A stretch of DNA of 64,000 nucleotides from NCBI GenBank assembly GCA_964405335.1, contig CAYONP010000012.1, positions 16,438 through 80,437 on the forward strand, given 5' to 3'. This document shows positions 23,533-32,200 of the stretch, piece after piece. Origin of the DNA: CAYONP01 sp964405335. GTDB lineage: Bacteria; Armatimonadota; UBA10988. Position 1 is the stretch's first letter, and every line of letters begins with the position of its first letter. A program made the position numbers and the translations under genes. The notes beneath the pieces are model-generated. The model saw only the letters and a list, made by a program, of their open reading frames with translations, ran no database searches and was not told the origin of the DNA.

Positions 23533-24702
23533 ATGGCCAAGCGCCTGCGCGAACCTGCCGCCGACCCCGCGCCGTACCTCGTCTGGCCCGGACGCGACGA
23601 CCGCCGCGTCGTCCTCTGCGACGCCGACGGCGGGACCCGCCGGGTCGATCCGAAGCGCATCCCGGCCGGCCGGCTGCACGAGCTCGAGCGCCACGGCGGC
23701 GCCGACAACCTGGTCATCCGCGGCGACAACTACCCGGTCCACCGCGCCCTGCTCGCCGACGGCTGGGCGGGCCGCTTCGCTCTCGCCTACCTCGACCCGC
23801 CGTTCGGCACCGGCCGGCGGTTCGAGCACTACGCCGACGCCCTGTCGCCCGGCGATTACCTCTCGATGCTGCGCGACCGGCTGATCCAGGTGCGAGAGCT
23901 GCTCTCGCCCCGCGGCACGCTCGTGGTCCACCTCGACGACCACCGCGTGCACCACGTGCGACTCCTGCTCGACGAGCTGTTCGGGCCGCGGAACTTCCGT
24001 AGCAGTATCGTGGTCAAGCGCGTCTACAAGAACGTCGGCCGGCAGTTCGAGCAGATCAGCGCGCTGCCGCTGGCGCATGACCTGTGCCTGGTCTACTCAC
24101 GCGAGCCGGCCACCCGCTACCCGCGGCCGGAGGTACCGAAGCCAGACGGGCCGCGCCATCCGGCCGGTTACTGGAAGGACTTCTGGTCGACCGCCGACCG
24201 GCCGACCATGCGCTACGACCTGCTCGGCGTCACCCCGGTGCGCGGGCAATGGAAGTGGTGCCGCGCGCGGGCCGAAGCGGCCGTGGCCAACTACCACGCG
24301 CACGATGGATCGGTCGAGCCGCTGGTCGAGCACTGGCGGCGCCACGGTCGCCGGCCCGAGTACATCCGCCGCTCGCCGCGCGGGCGGGTCGAGCACTGGG
24401 TCCCGCCGCTCGAGACCCAGGTGGCCGACACGCTGTGGACCGATCTGCGCGGCTACAGCTTCGGGCACCGGTTCGCGACCGAGAAGTCCGAGGCGCTGCT
24501 CGGTCGCCTGCTCGAGTTCTTCAGCGCGCCGGGCGACTGGGTCCTGGACAGCTTCGCCGGCAGCGGCACCACCGCGGCGGCGGCCGCGGCTCGCGACCGC
24601 CGGTTCGTCGCCATCGAGCTGGGTGAGCAGGCGGTCACCCACATCGTCCCGCGGCTGACCGGCCAGGGCGCCGAGTTCCGGCTCTGCGAGCTGGCTCAGT
24701 AG
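23533..24702 (+). CDS. Orphan site-specific DNA methyltransferase (beta class)
   Basis: Protein of 389 residues. DPPF (LAYLDPPFGTGRRF) near residue 89 precedes the AdoMet loop FAGSGTTAAA near residue 340, the order of the beta class that methylates adenine N6 or cytosine N4. The relation is closest to type III Mod and similar enzymes. No restriction gene is next to it, but the sequence directly upstream is the assembly gap, so a lost partner cannot be excluded. The ATG at 23533 has no clear ribosome site. It converges on the malic enzyme gene, and the two coding ends overlap by seven bases. Confidence 0.85.
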   Translation: MAKRLREPAADPAPYLVWPGRDDRRVVLCDADGGTRRVDPKRIPAGRLHELERHGGADNLVIRGDNYPVHRALLADGWAGRFALAYLDPPFGTGRRFEHYADALSPGDYLSMLRDRLIQVRELLSPRGTLVVHLDDHRVHHVRLLLDELFGPRNFRSSIVVKRVYKNVGRQFEQISALPLAHDLCLVYSREPATRYPRPEVPKPDGPRHPAGYWKDFWSTADRPTMRYDLLGVTPVRGQWKWCRARAEAAVANYHAHDGSVEPLVEHWRRHGRRPEYIRRSPRGRVEHWVPPLETQVADTLWTDLRGYSFGHRFATEKSEALLGRLLEFFSAPGDWVLDSFAGSGTTAAAAAARDRRFVAIELGEQAVTHIVPRLTGQGAEFRLCELAQ

Positions 24703-26126
24703 CGAATCTCGTCGCCCACCGCGCGGCCGGGGCGGACCACCCCATCGGCCCGCGCCGCCTCGGCCACCGCGGCGGCGACGTGGGCGGCCAGGCCCGTCTG
24801 AAACACGCTCGGGATGATGTGCTCCGCGCACAGCGACTCGGGCGACACCGCGTCGGCCACGGCGCCCGCGGCGGCGAGCAACATGCGCTGGGTCACCCGC
24901 GTCGCCCGCGCATCGAGCAGACCGCGGAAGATGCCCGGGAAGGCGACCGCGTTGTTGACCTGGTTGGGAAAGTCCGAGCGGCCGGTGGCGACCACCGCGG
25001 CGACCTCGAGCGCGCCGAGAGGATCGACCTCGGGCACCGGATTGGCGAGGGCAAAGACAATCGGCTCGGGCCGCATGGTGCGCAGCACATCGACGTCCAG
25101 CACGTTCGGCTTCGAGACGCCGATGAACACATCGGCGCCGGCGAGCACCTCGGCCAGGCCGCCGGTCCGTCGCCGGCGGTTGGTCAGCCGGGCCAGCTCG
25201 GCCTTCTGCGGGTTGACGCCGACTTCTCGCCCCTCATAGATGGCGCCGTGGCTGTCGCACAGGATGACCTCGCCGACCTGTTGGGCCAGCAGCAGCCGGG
25301 TGATGGCCAGGCCCGCCGCGCCGGCGCCGCTGAGCACCACCGTCTGCTCCTCGAGCCGCCGGCCGGTGACCCGCAGCGCATTCCGCAGCGCGGCGCTGAC
25401 CACCACCGCCGTGCCGTGCTGATCGTCGTGGAAGACGGGGATGTCCAACTCCTCGCGCAGCCGCTCCTCGACCGCGAAGCAGCGCGGCGCGGCGATATCC
25501 TCGAGGTTGATCGCGCCGAACACCGGCGCCGCCTGCTTGACGAACTCGACGATGCCCTCGACCTCCTGCGTCACGCAGCACAGCGGGAAGGCGTCGATGC
25601 CGGCGAACTGCTTGAACAGCATCGCCTTGCCCTCCATCACCGGCAGCGCGCCATAGGGGCCGATGTTGCCCAGCCCGAGCACCGCCGAGCCGTCGCTGAC
25701 CACCGCCACCGTGTTGCCCTTGATGGTCAGCCGCCAGGCCGCGTCGAGGTCGTCCTTGACCGCCTCGCAGACCCTCGCCACGCCCGGCGTGTAGGCGCGG
25801 GAGAGGCTGTCGCGGTCGGTGATCTCCTGCCGGCAGACGACACTGATCTTGCCGCCGACGTGAAGCTGGAAGGTGCGGTCATGGACGCTCAGCAGCTCGA
25901 CCTCGGGCAGGGCGGCAATCGCCCGGGCAATGCGCTGCTCGCCCTCGACACTGGCCGCCTCGACGTCGATCTGCCGGGTCGTTCGGCCACCGTTGCTGTC
26001 CAGGATGGTGATGTGGCGGATCAACGCCCCCTGCTCGGCCAGCGCCGCGGTGATCTGTGCCAACATGCCGGTGCGACTGGGGTAACGAACCTCGAGCGAG
26101 AGGCTGGTACTGGGACTGACAGCCAT
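24696..26126 (-). CDS. NAD-dependent malic enzyme with N-terminal ACT domain
   Basis: Protein of 476 residues. Residues 1-80 form an ACT domain (LEVRYPSRTGMLAQITAALA), a small-molecule sensing module. The malic enzyme part has the catalytic tyrosine in SRAYTPGVARVC, the lysine region TIKGNTVAVVSDGSAVLG, metal ligands in NLEDI and FHDDQHGTA, and the dinucleotide loop SGAGAAG. It converts malate to pyruvate and CO2, linking the citric acid cycle to pyruvate; the ACT domain probably sets allosteric control by an amino acid. ATG 26126 has GGAGG nine bases upstream; the longer frame beyond it crosses repeats. Confidence 0.92.
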   Translation of the reverse strand: MAVSPSTSLSLEVRYPSRTGMLAQITAALAEQGALIRHITILDSNGGRTTRQIDVEAASVEGEQRIARAIAALPEVELLSVHDRTFQLHVGGKISVVCRQEITDRDSLSRAYTPGVARVCEAVKDDLDAAWRLTIKGNTVAVVSDGSAVLGLGNIGPYGALPVMEGKAMLFKQFAGIDAFPLCCVTQEVEGIVEFVKQAAPVFGAINLEDIAAPRCFAVEERLREELDIPVFHDDQHGTAVVVSAALRNALRVTGRRLEEQTVVLSGAGAAGLAITRLLLAQQVGEVILCDSHGAIYEGREVGVNPQKAELARLTNRRRRTGGLAEVLAGADVFIGVSKPNVLDVDVLRTMRPEPIVFALANPVPEVDPLGALEVAAVVATGRSDFPNQVNNAVAFPGIFRGLLDARATRVTQRMLLAAAGAVADAVSPESLCAEHIIPSVFQTGLAAHVAAAVAEAARADGVVRPGRAVGDEIRY

Positions 26127-26178
26127 CGCCGGACCCTCCACGGACCAGTGTACCACCGACTTGCCCCCGGCAAAAAAT

Positions 26179-26419
26179 GCACCTGACCCCATACGCGTTA
26201 GTTTGGCGCTGACATCAGTGGATGGTGCCACTGGCGGCTTGTCCGCCAGTGCTGTCCAGGAGCCCGTCGGCGGCACTGGCGGACCAGCCGCCGGTGGCAC
26301 CGAGAGGCGGTCTAGGGGCCCAATGTCAACGCCATTGGTGCCTGACCCCATTGTCTGCTGGTTTGTTACGGAAATGGGCCGTGATGGTAACCCGTCGCTT
26401 GGTGTCGGGGTCTGACCCC
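26179..26419. repeat. Cluster of palindromic elements before the response regulator
   Basis: A 78-bp element at 26224-26301 has 14-bp ends GGTGCCACTGGCGG and CCGCCGGTGGCACC, with an inner hairpin. It is surrounded by REP-like cores GCACCTGACCCC (26179), GGTGCCTGACCCC (26337) and GGGGTCTGACCCC (26407). The same GGGGTCAGGCACC core recurs at 41752-41764. The 26127-26482 gap holds nothing else except a promoter. Confidence 0.7.
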
Positions 26420-26422
26420 AGG

Positions 26423-26451
26423 TTGCGCCGGGGGCTCGGCTGTGGTAGATT
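26423..26451 (+). promoter_or_regulatory. Promoter of the response regulator gene
   Basis: TTGCGC at 26423-26428 and TAGATT at 26446-26451 with a 17-bp spacer, about 32 bases before the ATG at 26483. The -35 begins four bases after a GGGGTCTGACCCC palindrome. Confidence 0.45.
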
Positions 26452-26482
26452 CGCCCGCCGCGGTGTATGGGCGGACGGCGCC

Positions 26483-26878
26483 ATGGCCAGCCAGAAGCGA
26501 ATCCTCGTGGTCGATGACGAGCGCCTGATTGTGCTCAGCATCCGCCAGAACCTGGTCATGGCCGGCTACCAGGTGATCGAGGCGCTCGACGGCCGCGAGG
26601 CGCTGGAGCAGCTTGAGGTCGAGCGGCCCGACCTGGTCATCCTCGACGTGATGATGCCCGAGCTGAACGGCTGGGACGTGCTGACCTGCATCCGCGACGA
26701 CCCCGAACTCCGCGACACGCCGGTGATCATGCTCACTGCGCTCGGCCAGGAGGGCGACGAGCGCGAGGGCATCATCCGCGGCGCCGATGTCTATCTGACC
26801 AAGCCGTTCGAGCCGGCCAAGCTGCTCGAGCTGGTCGGCCGCCTGCTGGCCAGCGACGACGAGGCGCGGGTGGTCTAG
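26483..26878 (+). CDS. Single-domain response regulator (CheY-like)
   Basis: Receiver domain only, 131 residues. The acidic pair D11-D12, phospho-acceptor D55 (VILDVMMPE), T85 (MLTALG) and K107 (LTKPFEP) are all present, so it should be phosphorylated normally. There is no output domain, and no histidine kinase is nearby. It may act on protein partners or in a phosphorelay. The frame upstream of ATG 26483 runs through the repeats and is not coding. Confidence 0.92.
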   Translation: MASQKRILVVDDERLIVLSIRQNLVMAGYQVIEALDGREALEQLEVERPDLVILDVMMPELNGWDVLTCIRDDPELRDTPVIMLTALGQEGDEREGIIRGADVYLTKPFEPAKLLELVGRLLASDDEARVV

Positions 26879-26981
26879 CCGCGGAGACTCGACCCTCCTA
26901 CCCACGTCAACCCGCCGCGCGCCGGGCGTCGGCCAGTCCCGTCGCGTGCAGGCCCGTTCGGCGAACGGGCTCTACCCGCGC

Positions 26982-27010
26982 TTGGCGAATGCTCACCCCT
27001 GGGGCACAAT
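26982..27010 (+). promoter_or_regulatory. Probable promoter of the Hsp70-family gene
   Basis: TTGGCG at 26982-26987 and CACAAT at 27005-27010, 17 bp apart, about 40 bases before the ATG at 27051. Confidence 0.4.
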
Positions 27011-27050
27011 GTCTGTTTGCCTGGCCGATTGCCGGCCGGCTGGAGGGCGC

Positions 27051-28610
27051 ATGAGCGGCGTGGTGGCGGTCGATCTGGGCAACACCAACACGGTGGTGGC
27101 CGCCGTCGCCGACGGCGGCGAGGCCGAGGTGTTGGCCCTCGACGGCCTGTCGCAGCCGGCGGGCGACCTGCCGCCGCTGATCCCCACCCTGGTCTACGTC
27201 CACGACGCCGGAGCGGTGCGATTGAGCGCCGGCGAGGCGGTGCGCGCCGCGGGGCTCGAGCGGCTCGACGACGGGCGGCTGTTCCGCGGCTTCAAGCGCC
27301 GGCTGGCGGCCCAGGCGCCGGGTCTCGATCCGGTGCTCGACGGCGTCGAGGTGACCGCCGAGCGCGTCGCCGGATGGTTCGTGACCGAGTTGCTCGGCCG
27401 CGTGCCGGAGCTCGATCGGAGCGGCGACACGATGGTCTTCACCGTCCCGGTGGGCGCCTTCCAAGTCTATCTACGCTGGCTCGAGCAGCTCCAGCCGGTG
27501 CGCCACTGGCAGGCCGTCGACGAGAGCACGGCGGCGGCGCTGGGTTACCGCGTCGCCGCACCGGGCCGGCGCGTGCTGGTGGTCGATCTCGGCGGCGGCA
27601 CGCTCGATTGCTCGCTGGTCCGCCTGCCCGAGCGGTTCGAACCCGACGGCAAGCCGGTGGTCGCGACGGTGCTGGCCAAGGCGAGCCAGGTGCTCGGCGG
27701 CGACGATATCGACACCTGGCTGCTGGCGCTGGCCGCGGCGCGGTGTGGGCTGGCCGACGAACAGCTTGCCGCGCATCCCTCGCTGCGCCTGGCCGCCGAG
27801 GCGGCGAAGATCGAGCTGAGCACCGCTCCGCTGGCCACCTTCGCCGCCGAGCTTGACGGCCGGGCGCTGCGCTGCCGGCTGAGCCGCGACGACCTCGAAG
27901 ACCTGCTCGTCCGCCACGAGTTTCTCAGCCGGCTGCAACAGAGCCTGGAGTCGGTTCTCCGCCAGGCCGAGCGGAAGGGCGTCGGCAAGGACGATCTCGA
28001 GCAGGTGCTGCTGGTCGGCGGCACGGCTCGGATGCCGGCGGTGCGCCGGGCGGTGATGCAGGTTTTCGGCGCGGCCAGGGTGCGCTGCGACGACGTCTTC
28101 TGCGCCGCGGCGAAGGGCGCGGTGCATCTCGGCCGCGGTTACGTCGTGCGCGACTTTCTGTTTCACAGTTACGGGGTACGGGGCTGGAACCACCAGGCCG
28201 GCCGGCACGAGTACGACCTGGTGGTGCCGGCGTTGACGGCCTATCCGTTCGAGCAGCCGGTGGTGCGCGAGTATGCCGCCTCGAGCCCCGGCCAGCCGGC
28301 GATGGAGGTCTACCTCGGGGAGATCGAACATGCCGATCTGGCCCGGCCCGAGGTGGTGGTGCAAGATCGCCAGGTGCGGGTGCTCAACGCGCCGGCGGCG
28401 CTGCATCGCTATGCGCTGGTCGAGGCCGATCGGGTGATGCCGCTGAACAACGGGACGGTGGTGCCGCTCGATCCGCCGGGTCATCCGGGAGTGAATCGCC
28501 TGCGGCTGGCGTTCATGGTCGATGCGCGCCGGCGATTGACCGTCAGCGCGTATGATCTGCAGACCAACAAGGTACTGCTCGACAGCTCGCCCATCGCGAC
28601 GCTGACTTGA
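27051..28610 (+). CDS. Hsp70-family protein (divergent DnaK-like ATPase)
   Basis: Protein of 519 residues. The actin-fold nucleotide site is intact: phosphate 1 VAVDLGNTNTVVAAV, phosphate 2 VVDLGGGTLDCSLV and adenosine loop VLLVGGTARMPAVRRA. The C-terminal part of about 150 residues is shorter than the DnaK substrate domain and lacks its lid. It differs from housekeeping DnaK and may serve a special client. The start has GGAGG five bases upstream. The ECF sigma gene follows after 59 bases in the same direction, so a chaperone role in the same envelope-stress circuit is possible but only inferred. Confidence 0.88.
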   Translation: MSGVVAVDLGNTNTVVAAVADGGEAEVLALDGLSQPAGDLPPLIPTLVYVHDAGAVRLSAGEAVRAAGLERLDDGRLFRGFKRRLAAQAPGLDPVLDGVEVTAERVAGWFVTELLGRVPELDRSGDTMVFTVPVGAFQVYLRWLEQLQPVRHWQAVDESTAAALGYRVAAPGRRVLVVDLGGGTLDCSLVRLPERFEPDGKPVVATVLAKASQVLGGDDIDTWLLALAAARCGLADEQLAAHPSLRLAAEAAKIELSTAPLATFAAELDGRALRCRLSRDDLEDLLVRHEFLSRLQQSLESVLRQAERKGVGKDDLEQVLLVGGTARMPAVRRAVMQVFGAARVRCDDVFCAAAKGAVHLGRGYVVRDFLFHSYGVRGWNHQAGRHEYDLVVPALTAYPFEQPVVREYAASSPGQPAMEVYLGEIEHADLARPEVVVQDRQVRVLNAPAALHRYALVEADRVMPLNNGTVVPLDPPGHPGVNRLRLAFMVDARRRLTVSAYDLQTNKVLLDSSPIATLT

Positions 28611-28669
28611 CGGCGCGGATCGGCTCCAGCGGCGTATCAGGTGGCACGCGAGGTCCGAAGAGAGGGACC

Positions 28670-29290
28670 ATGCAAGACGAGTCGGGCCCGGCGGCGGGCC
28701 GGCGGCTGACCGACGAGGCGGTGGTGGCGCTCTGCCTGGCCGAGGGCCCCGACCATTTCGGCGAGTTGGTCAGTCGCTACCGCGAGCCGATCTACGGCCT
28801 GGCGCTGCACCTCACCGGCGATGCCGAGGAGGCGCGCGACCTGGCGCAGCAGAGCTTCGTCAAGGCCTTCTGCGCGTTGGGGCGGTTCCGGCCCGGGGCG
28901 AAGTTCTCGAGCTGGATCTACACCATCGCCGCCAACCTCTGCCGGAGCTGGCTGCGCAAGCAGAAGCACCGCGCGGTGAGCATCGAGGGCAGCTTTCCCG
29001 ATCCCGAGCAGTTGCCCAGCCAGGCCGCCATCTGCGATTCGGCCGAGGTCACCTGCGAGCGCGAGCAACTGCGCCGCGACATCATGTCGGCGGTCAACGC
29101 GCTGCCCACTAAGTACCGCGTGGTGGTTGTTCTGCGGCACTTGAACGACCTCAGCTACAAGCAGATCGGCGAGGTGCTCAAGCTGCCCGTCTCGACCGTC
29201 GAGCATCGTCTCCGCACCGCCCGTGAAATGCTGCGCCAGCGGCTGGGCGACCACTTCGACCTCGACGCCGGGGAGGATGGTGCCGCGTAA
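28670..29290 (+). CDS. ECF-type RNA polymerase sigma factor
   Basis: Protein of 206 residues with region 2 (YREPIYGLALHLTGDAEEARDLA; FSSWIYTIAANLCRSWLRKQ) and region 4 (LPTKYRVVVVLRHLNDLSY; then KQIGEVLKLPVSTVEHRLRT). Regions 1.1 and 3 are missing, as in the RpoE group. Start is ATG 28670 behind GAGGG. It overlaps the following anti-sigma fusion by 14 bases, so both are made together. The sigma factor is expected to be held inactive at the membrane by the N-terminus of that partner. Target promoters cannot be recognised from this window. Confidence 0.93.
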   Translation: MQDESGPAAGRRLTDEAVVALCLAEGPDHFGELVSRYREPIYGLALHLTGDAEEARDLAQQSFVKAFCALGRFRPGAKFSSWIYTIAANLCRSWLRKQKHRAVSIEGSFPDPEQLPSQAAICDSAEVTCEREQLRRDIMSAVNALPTKYRVVVVLRHLNDLSYKQIGEVLKLPVSTVEHRLRTAREMLRQRLGDHFDLDAGEDGAA

Positions 29291-32200
29291 GCGCTGGAGC
29301 GACGCCGACCTCGAGGCGATGATCTCGCTCTATCTCGACGGCGAGCTGTCGCCGGCCGACCAGGCCGCCGTCGAGGGCTACCTCGCCGCGCACCCCGAGT
29401 CGGCGGCGGCCCGGCTGCACGAGGCGGCCCGCCTGATCGACGCCCTCGACGAGGCCGTCGCCGCGCCGCCGGTCGACGAGCGCTTCGACCGCGCCGTGGC
29501 CGAACAGATTGCCGCCCTCGGTCGCCGCGGCCGGCGGCGCGAGCGGCTCAGTCTCGTCTCACCCCTGGCCGTGGTGCGGCTCGCCACCGAGGCGGTCCTG
29601 CTGCTCTTCCTCGGCGCGCTGCTCTGGCTGCATCCGTGGGCGCCGACGGTCAGCCCGATCGAGTGCCAACTGCTCGGCGATTCGTCGTGGCTGCTCGGCC
29701 GGCCGGCGGCGGTGCGGCTGCTCGTCCGCGACCGCGCCACCGCCGCGCCGCTGGCCAATGCGCCGGTGCGCCTGCGGCTGTGGCAGTCGCATTGGCGCGA
29801 GACGCTCTACTCCGGCCGGACCAACGACCAGGGCGCGGTCGACGCCTCGTTCGCTCTGCCCGACGACCTGGAGCCCGGCCGCTACGTGCTGGTCGCCGAT
29901 GTCGCCGGCCCGCGCGGTTCGGCGGTGGTTAGCGGAGCGGTGCAGTTGGAGCGCCGCGCCCGGCTCGACCTGGTGCCGCTCTCGGTCTGCGTGCCGGTCG
30001 GCCGGCCGCTGGCGGTGCAGGTGGCCGCGCGCGACCTGGGTTCGGGCGCGCCCCTGTCGCGGCCCGAGCTGCGCTGGCGGCTCGAGGACGCCGGGCGGAC
30101 CACCCTCGCCGCCGGCACCACGACGCTGTCGGATCACGGCCTCGGCACGTTGGAGGTGCCGACCAGCACGGCGCTGCCGCCCGGCCCGGCCTCGCTGCTG
30201 CTGGCCGTCGGTGGCCAGACGGCGCGGCACGCCGTGCTGCTCCAGCCGGCGCTCGACGATGGTCTGGCGATCGAGATCGAGCCCGACCGGCCCTATGTCT
30301 CGGCCGGCGCTCGGTTCGGCGCGACGGTGACCGTGCGCGGTCGCGACGGCCTGCCGGTCGAGTCGGCGCGCTGCCGGGCAAAGCTGTGGCTGCAGGGCCG
30401 GGTCTCGGTCGCCTCGGGCTGGACCGATGCCGGCGGTGTGTGGGAGGTCAGCCTGCCCGCCCCGGCCGGCGACGCCGCCCGCGCCTGGGCCGAGCTGGCA
30501 GTCGAGGCCGAACAGGCCGGCGAGGTCGGCACCGAGCGGCTCCGCCTGCCGGCCGCGCGTGCGCCGCTGCGGCTCGCCGCCGAGCCGGTGGGTGGCCGAT
30601 TTGTGCCGGGGATCGAGAACCTGTTGCTGGTCACCGCCGAATACCCCGACGGCACGGCCTATGACGGGCCGGCGCGGGTGACGGTCGAGCAGGCCAGCCA
30701 GTCGAGCCGGCACGAGATCGAGCTGCGCGGCGGCGAGGCGCTGGTGCGCTGGACGCCGGTCACCGCTCCGGCGAGTGCCAGGATCGAGGCCACGCTCGAC
30801 GGCCGCCGGCTGAGCCGGACGATGGCGCTGCCGGCCGCGCCGGCCGACGAGGGGCTGCTCATCTTGCCGGCGCGCCGGCGGGTTTCGCCGGGCGACGCGG
30901 TGCGGGTCGAGCTGCGCGCTCCCCGGGCGGTGCAGGCGGCCTATCTCGACCTGGTTGCCGACGGCCGGATCGTCTCGACCAGCAGCCTCAGCCTGACCGG
31001 CCGGCGCGGCTCGGTGGTGCTTCAGATCCCCGCCGCGCCGGCCCGGACGCTCAGCCTGCGGGCCTATGCCGCGCGGTACGACCGCGGCTGGCGCACGGCG
31101 CGGTTCGAGTTCATCGTCGCGCCGCGCGGCGGGCTGCGACTCACCGCCGCTCTGGATCCCGAGGCGCCGGACAGCCTGCTGGTCACCGCCCGCGACCTGG
31201 ACGACCAGCCGGTGCGCGCCGAGGTGGCCGTGGCGCTGCTGCCGGCCGGCGCCCGAACACCGCTGCTCGGCGAGGCTCCGCCCACGCCGGCGGGTCGGTT
31301 TACGCTCTCGGTCAACTCGACCCGGCTGGCCCACGAGCGGGCGCTGTCGGCGCAGCGGCGGTTCTTCGCCCGCGCGCCGTTGTTCAGCTCGCTGGCCGGC
31401 GGCCTGCTGGTGCTCTGCGCCCTGCTCTGGTGCCGCCAGCGGTTGAGCGATCCGTTCGAGCAGGTCTATCGCGCCGAACGCCGTGCCTGGGGCGAGCTGC
31501 CGGCGGTCCACCGGCGCGGCACCTGGGCCGGTTACGGCGTGCTCGCCGGCGGCCTGGCCCTGGCCGTGGCGTTGGCCGGCGGGGTGGCCCTGGCCGGCCG
31601 GCAGGCCCGCGCGCTGGCGGCCCTGGCCACAGCGCCGGCGCCGGTCTATGAGCCCTACCCAGCGCCGCCGGCCGGCCGCCAGGCCGAGCTGCTGCAGGCC
31701 GGCCTGCGGCTCGCCTCGCCACCCGCGGCGGGCGGCGGGTCGCCCGCCGCGACGTTCGTCGCCGCCACCGACGAGAAGGGCATCGCGCGGATCGAGCTGC
31801 CCGGCGACGGGCGGCGCTACCAGGTCGTCGCCCGCGCCCTGGACGCCGCCGGCGCGGCCGGCGAGGCGGCGACCTCGATCGTGGCGCCGGCACGCCTCTC
31901 GGCCGAGCTGCGGGCGCCCGCGGCGCTGCGGGTCGGCGATCAGCTCCACTTGCCGCTCGAGGTCGACAACCCGACCGATGCGCCGCAGGCGCTGCGGATC
32001 GACTCGGTCGCCACCGACGGCCTCGAGCTGGCCACGGCGCCGACGCAACGCGTGGTCGCCCCGCCGCGGCGGCGGTCGCGTTTCGCCATCCCGGTCCGCG
32101 CCGCCGAGCCCGGCCGGGGCAGCTTGTCGGCCGAGATCACCGGCCGTGAGGTCGAGCTGTCGCAGCGCGCGAGCATCGACATCACGCCCCGCGCGCCGCG

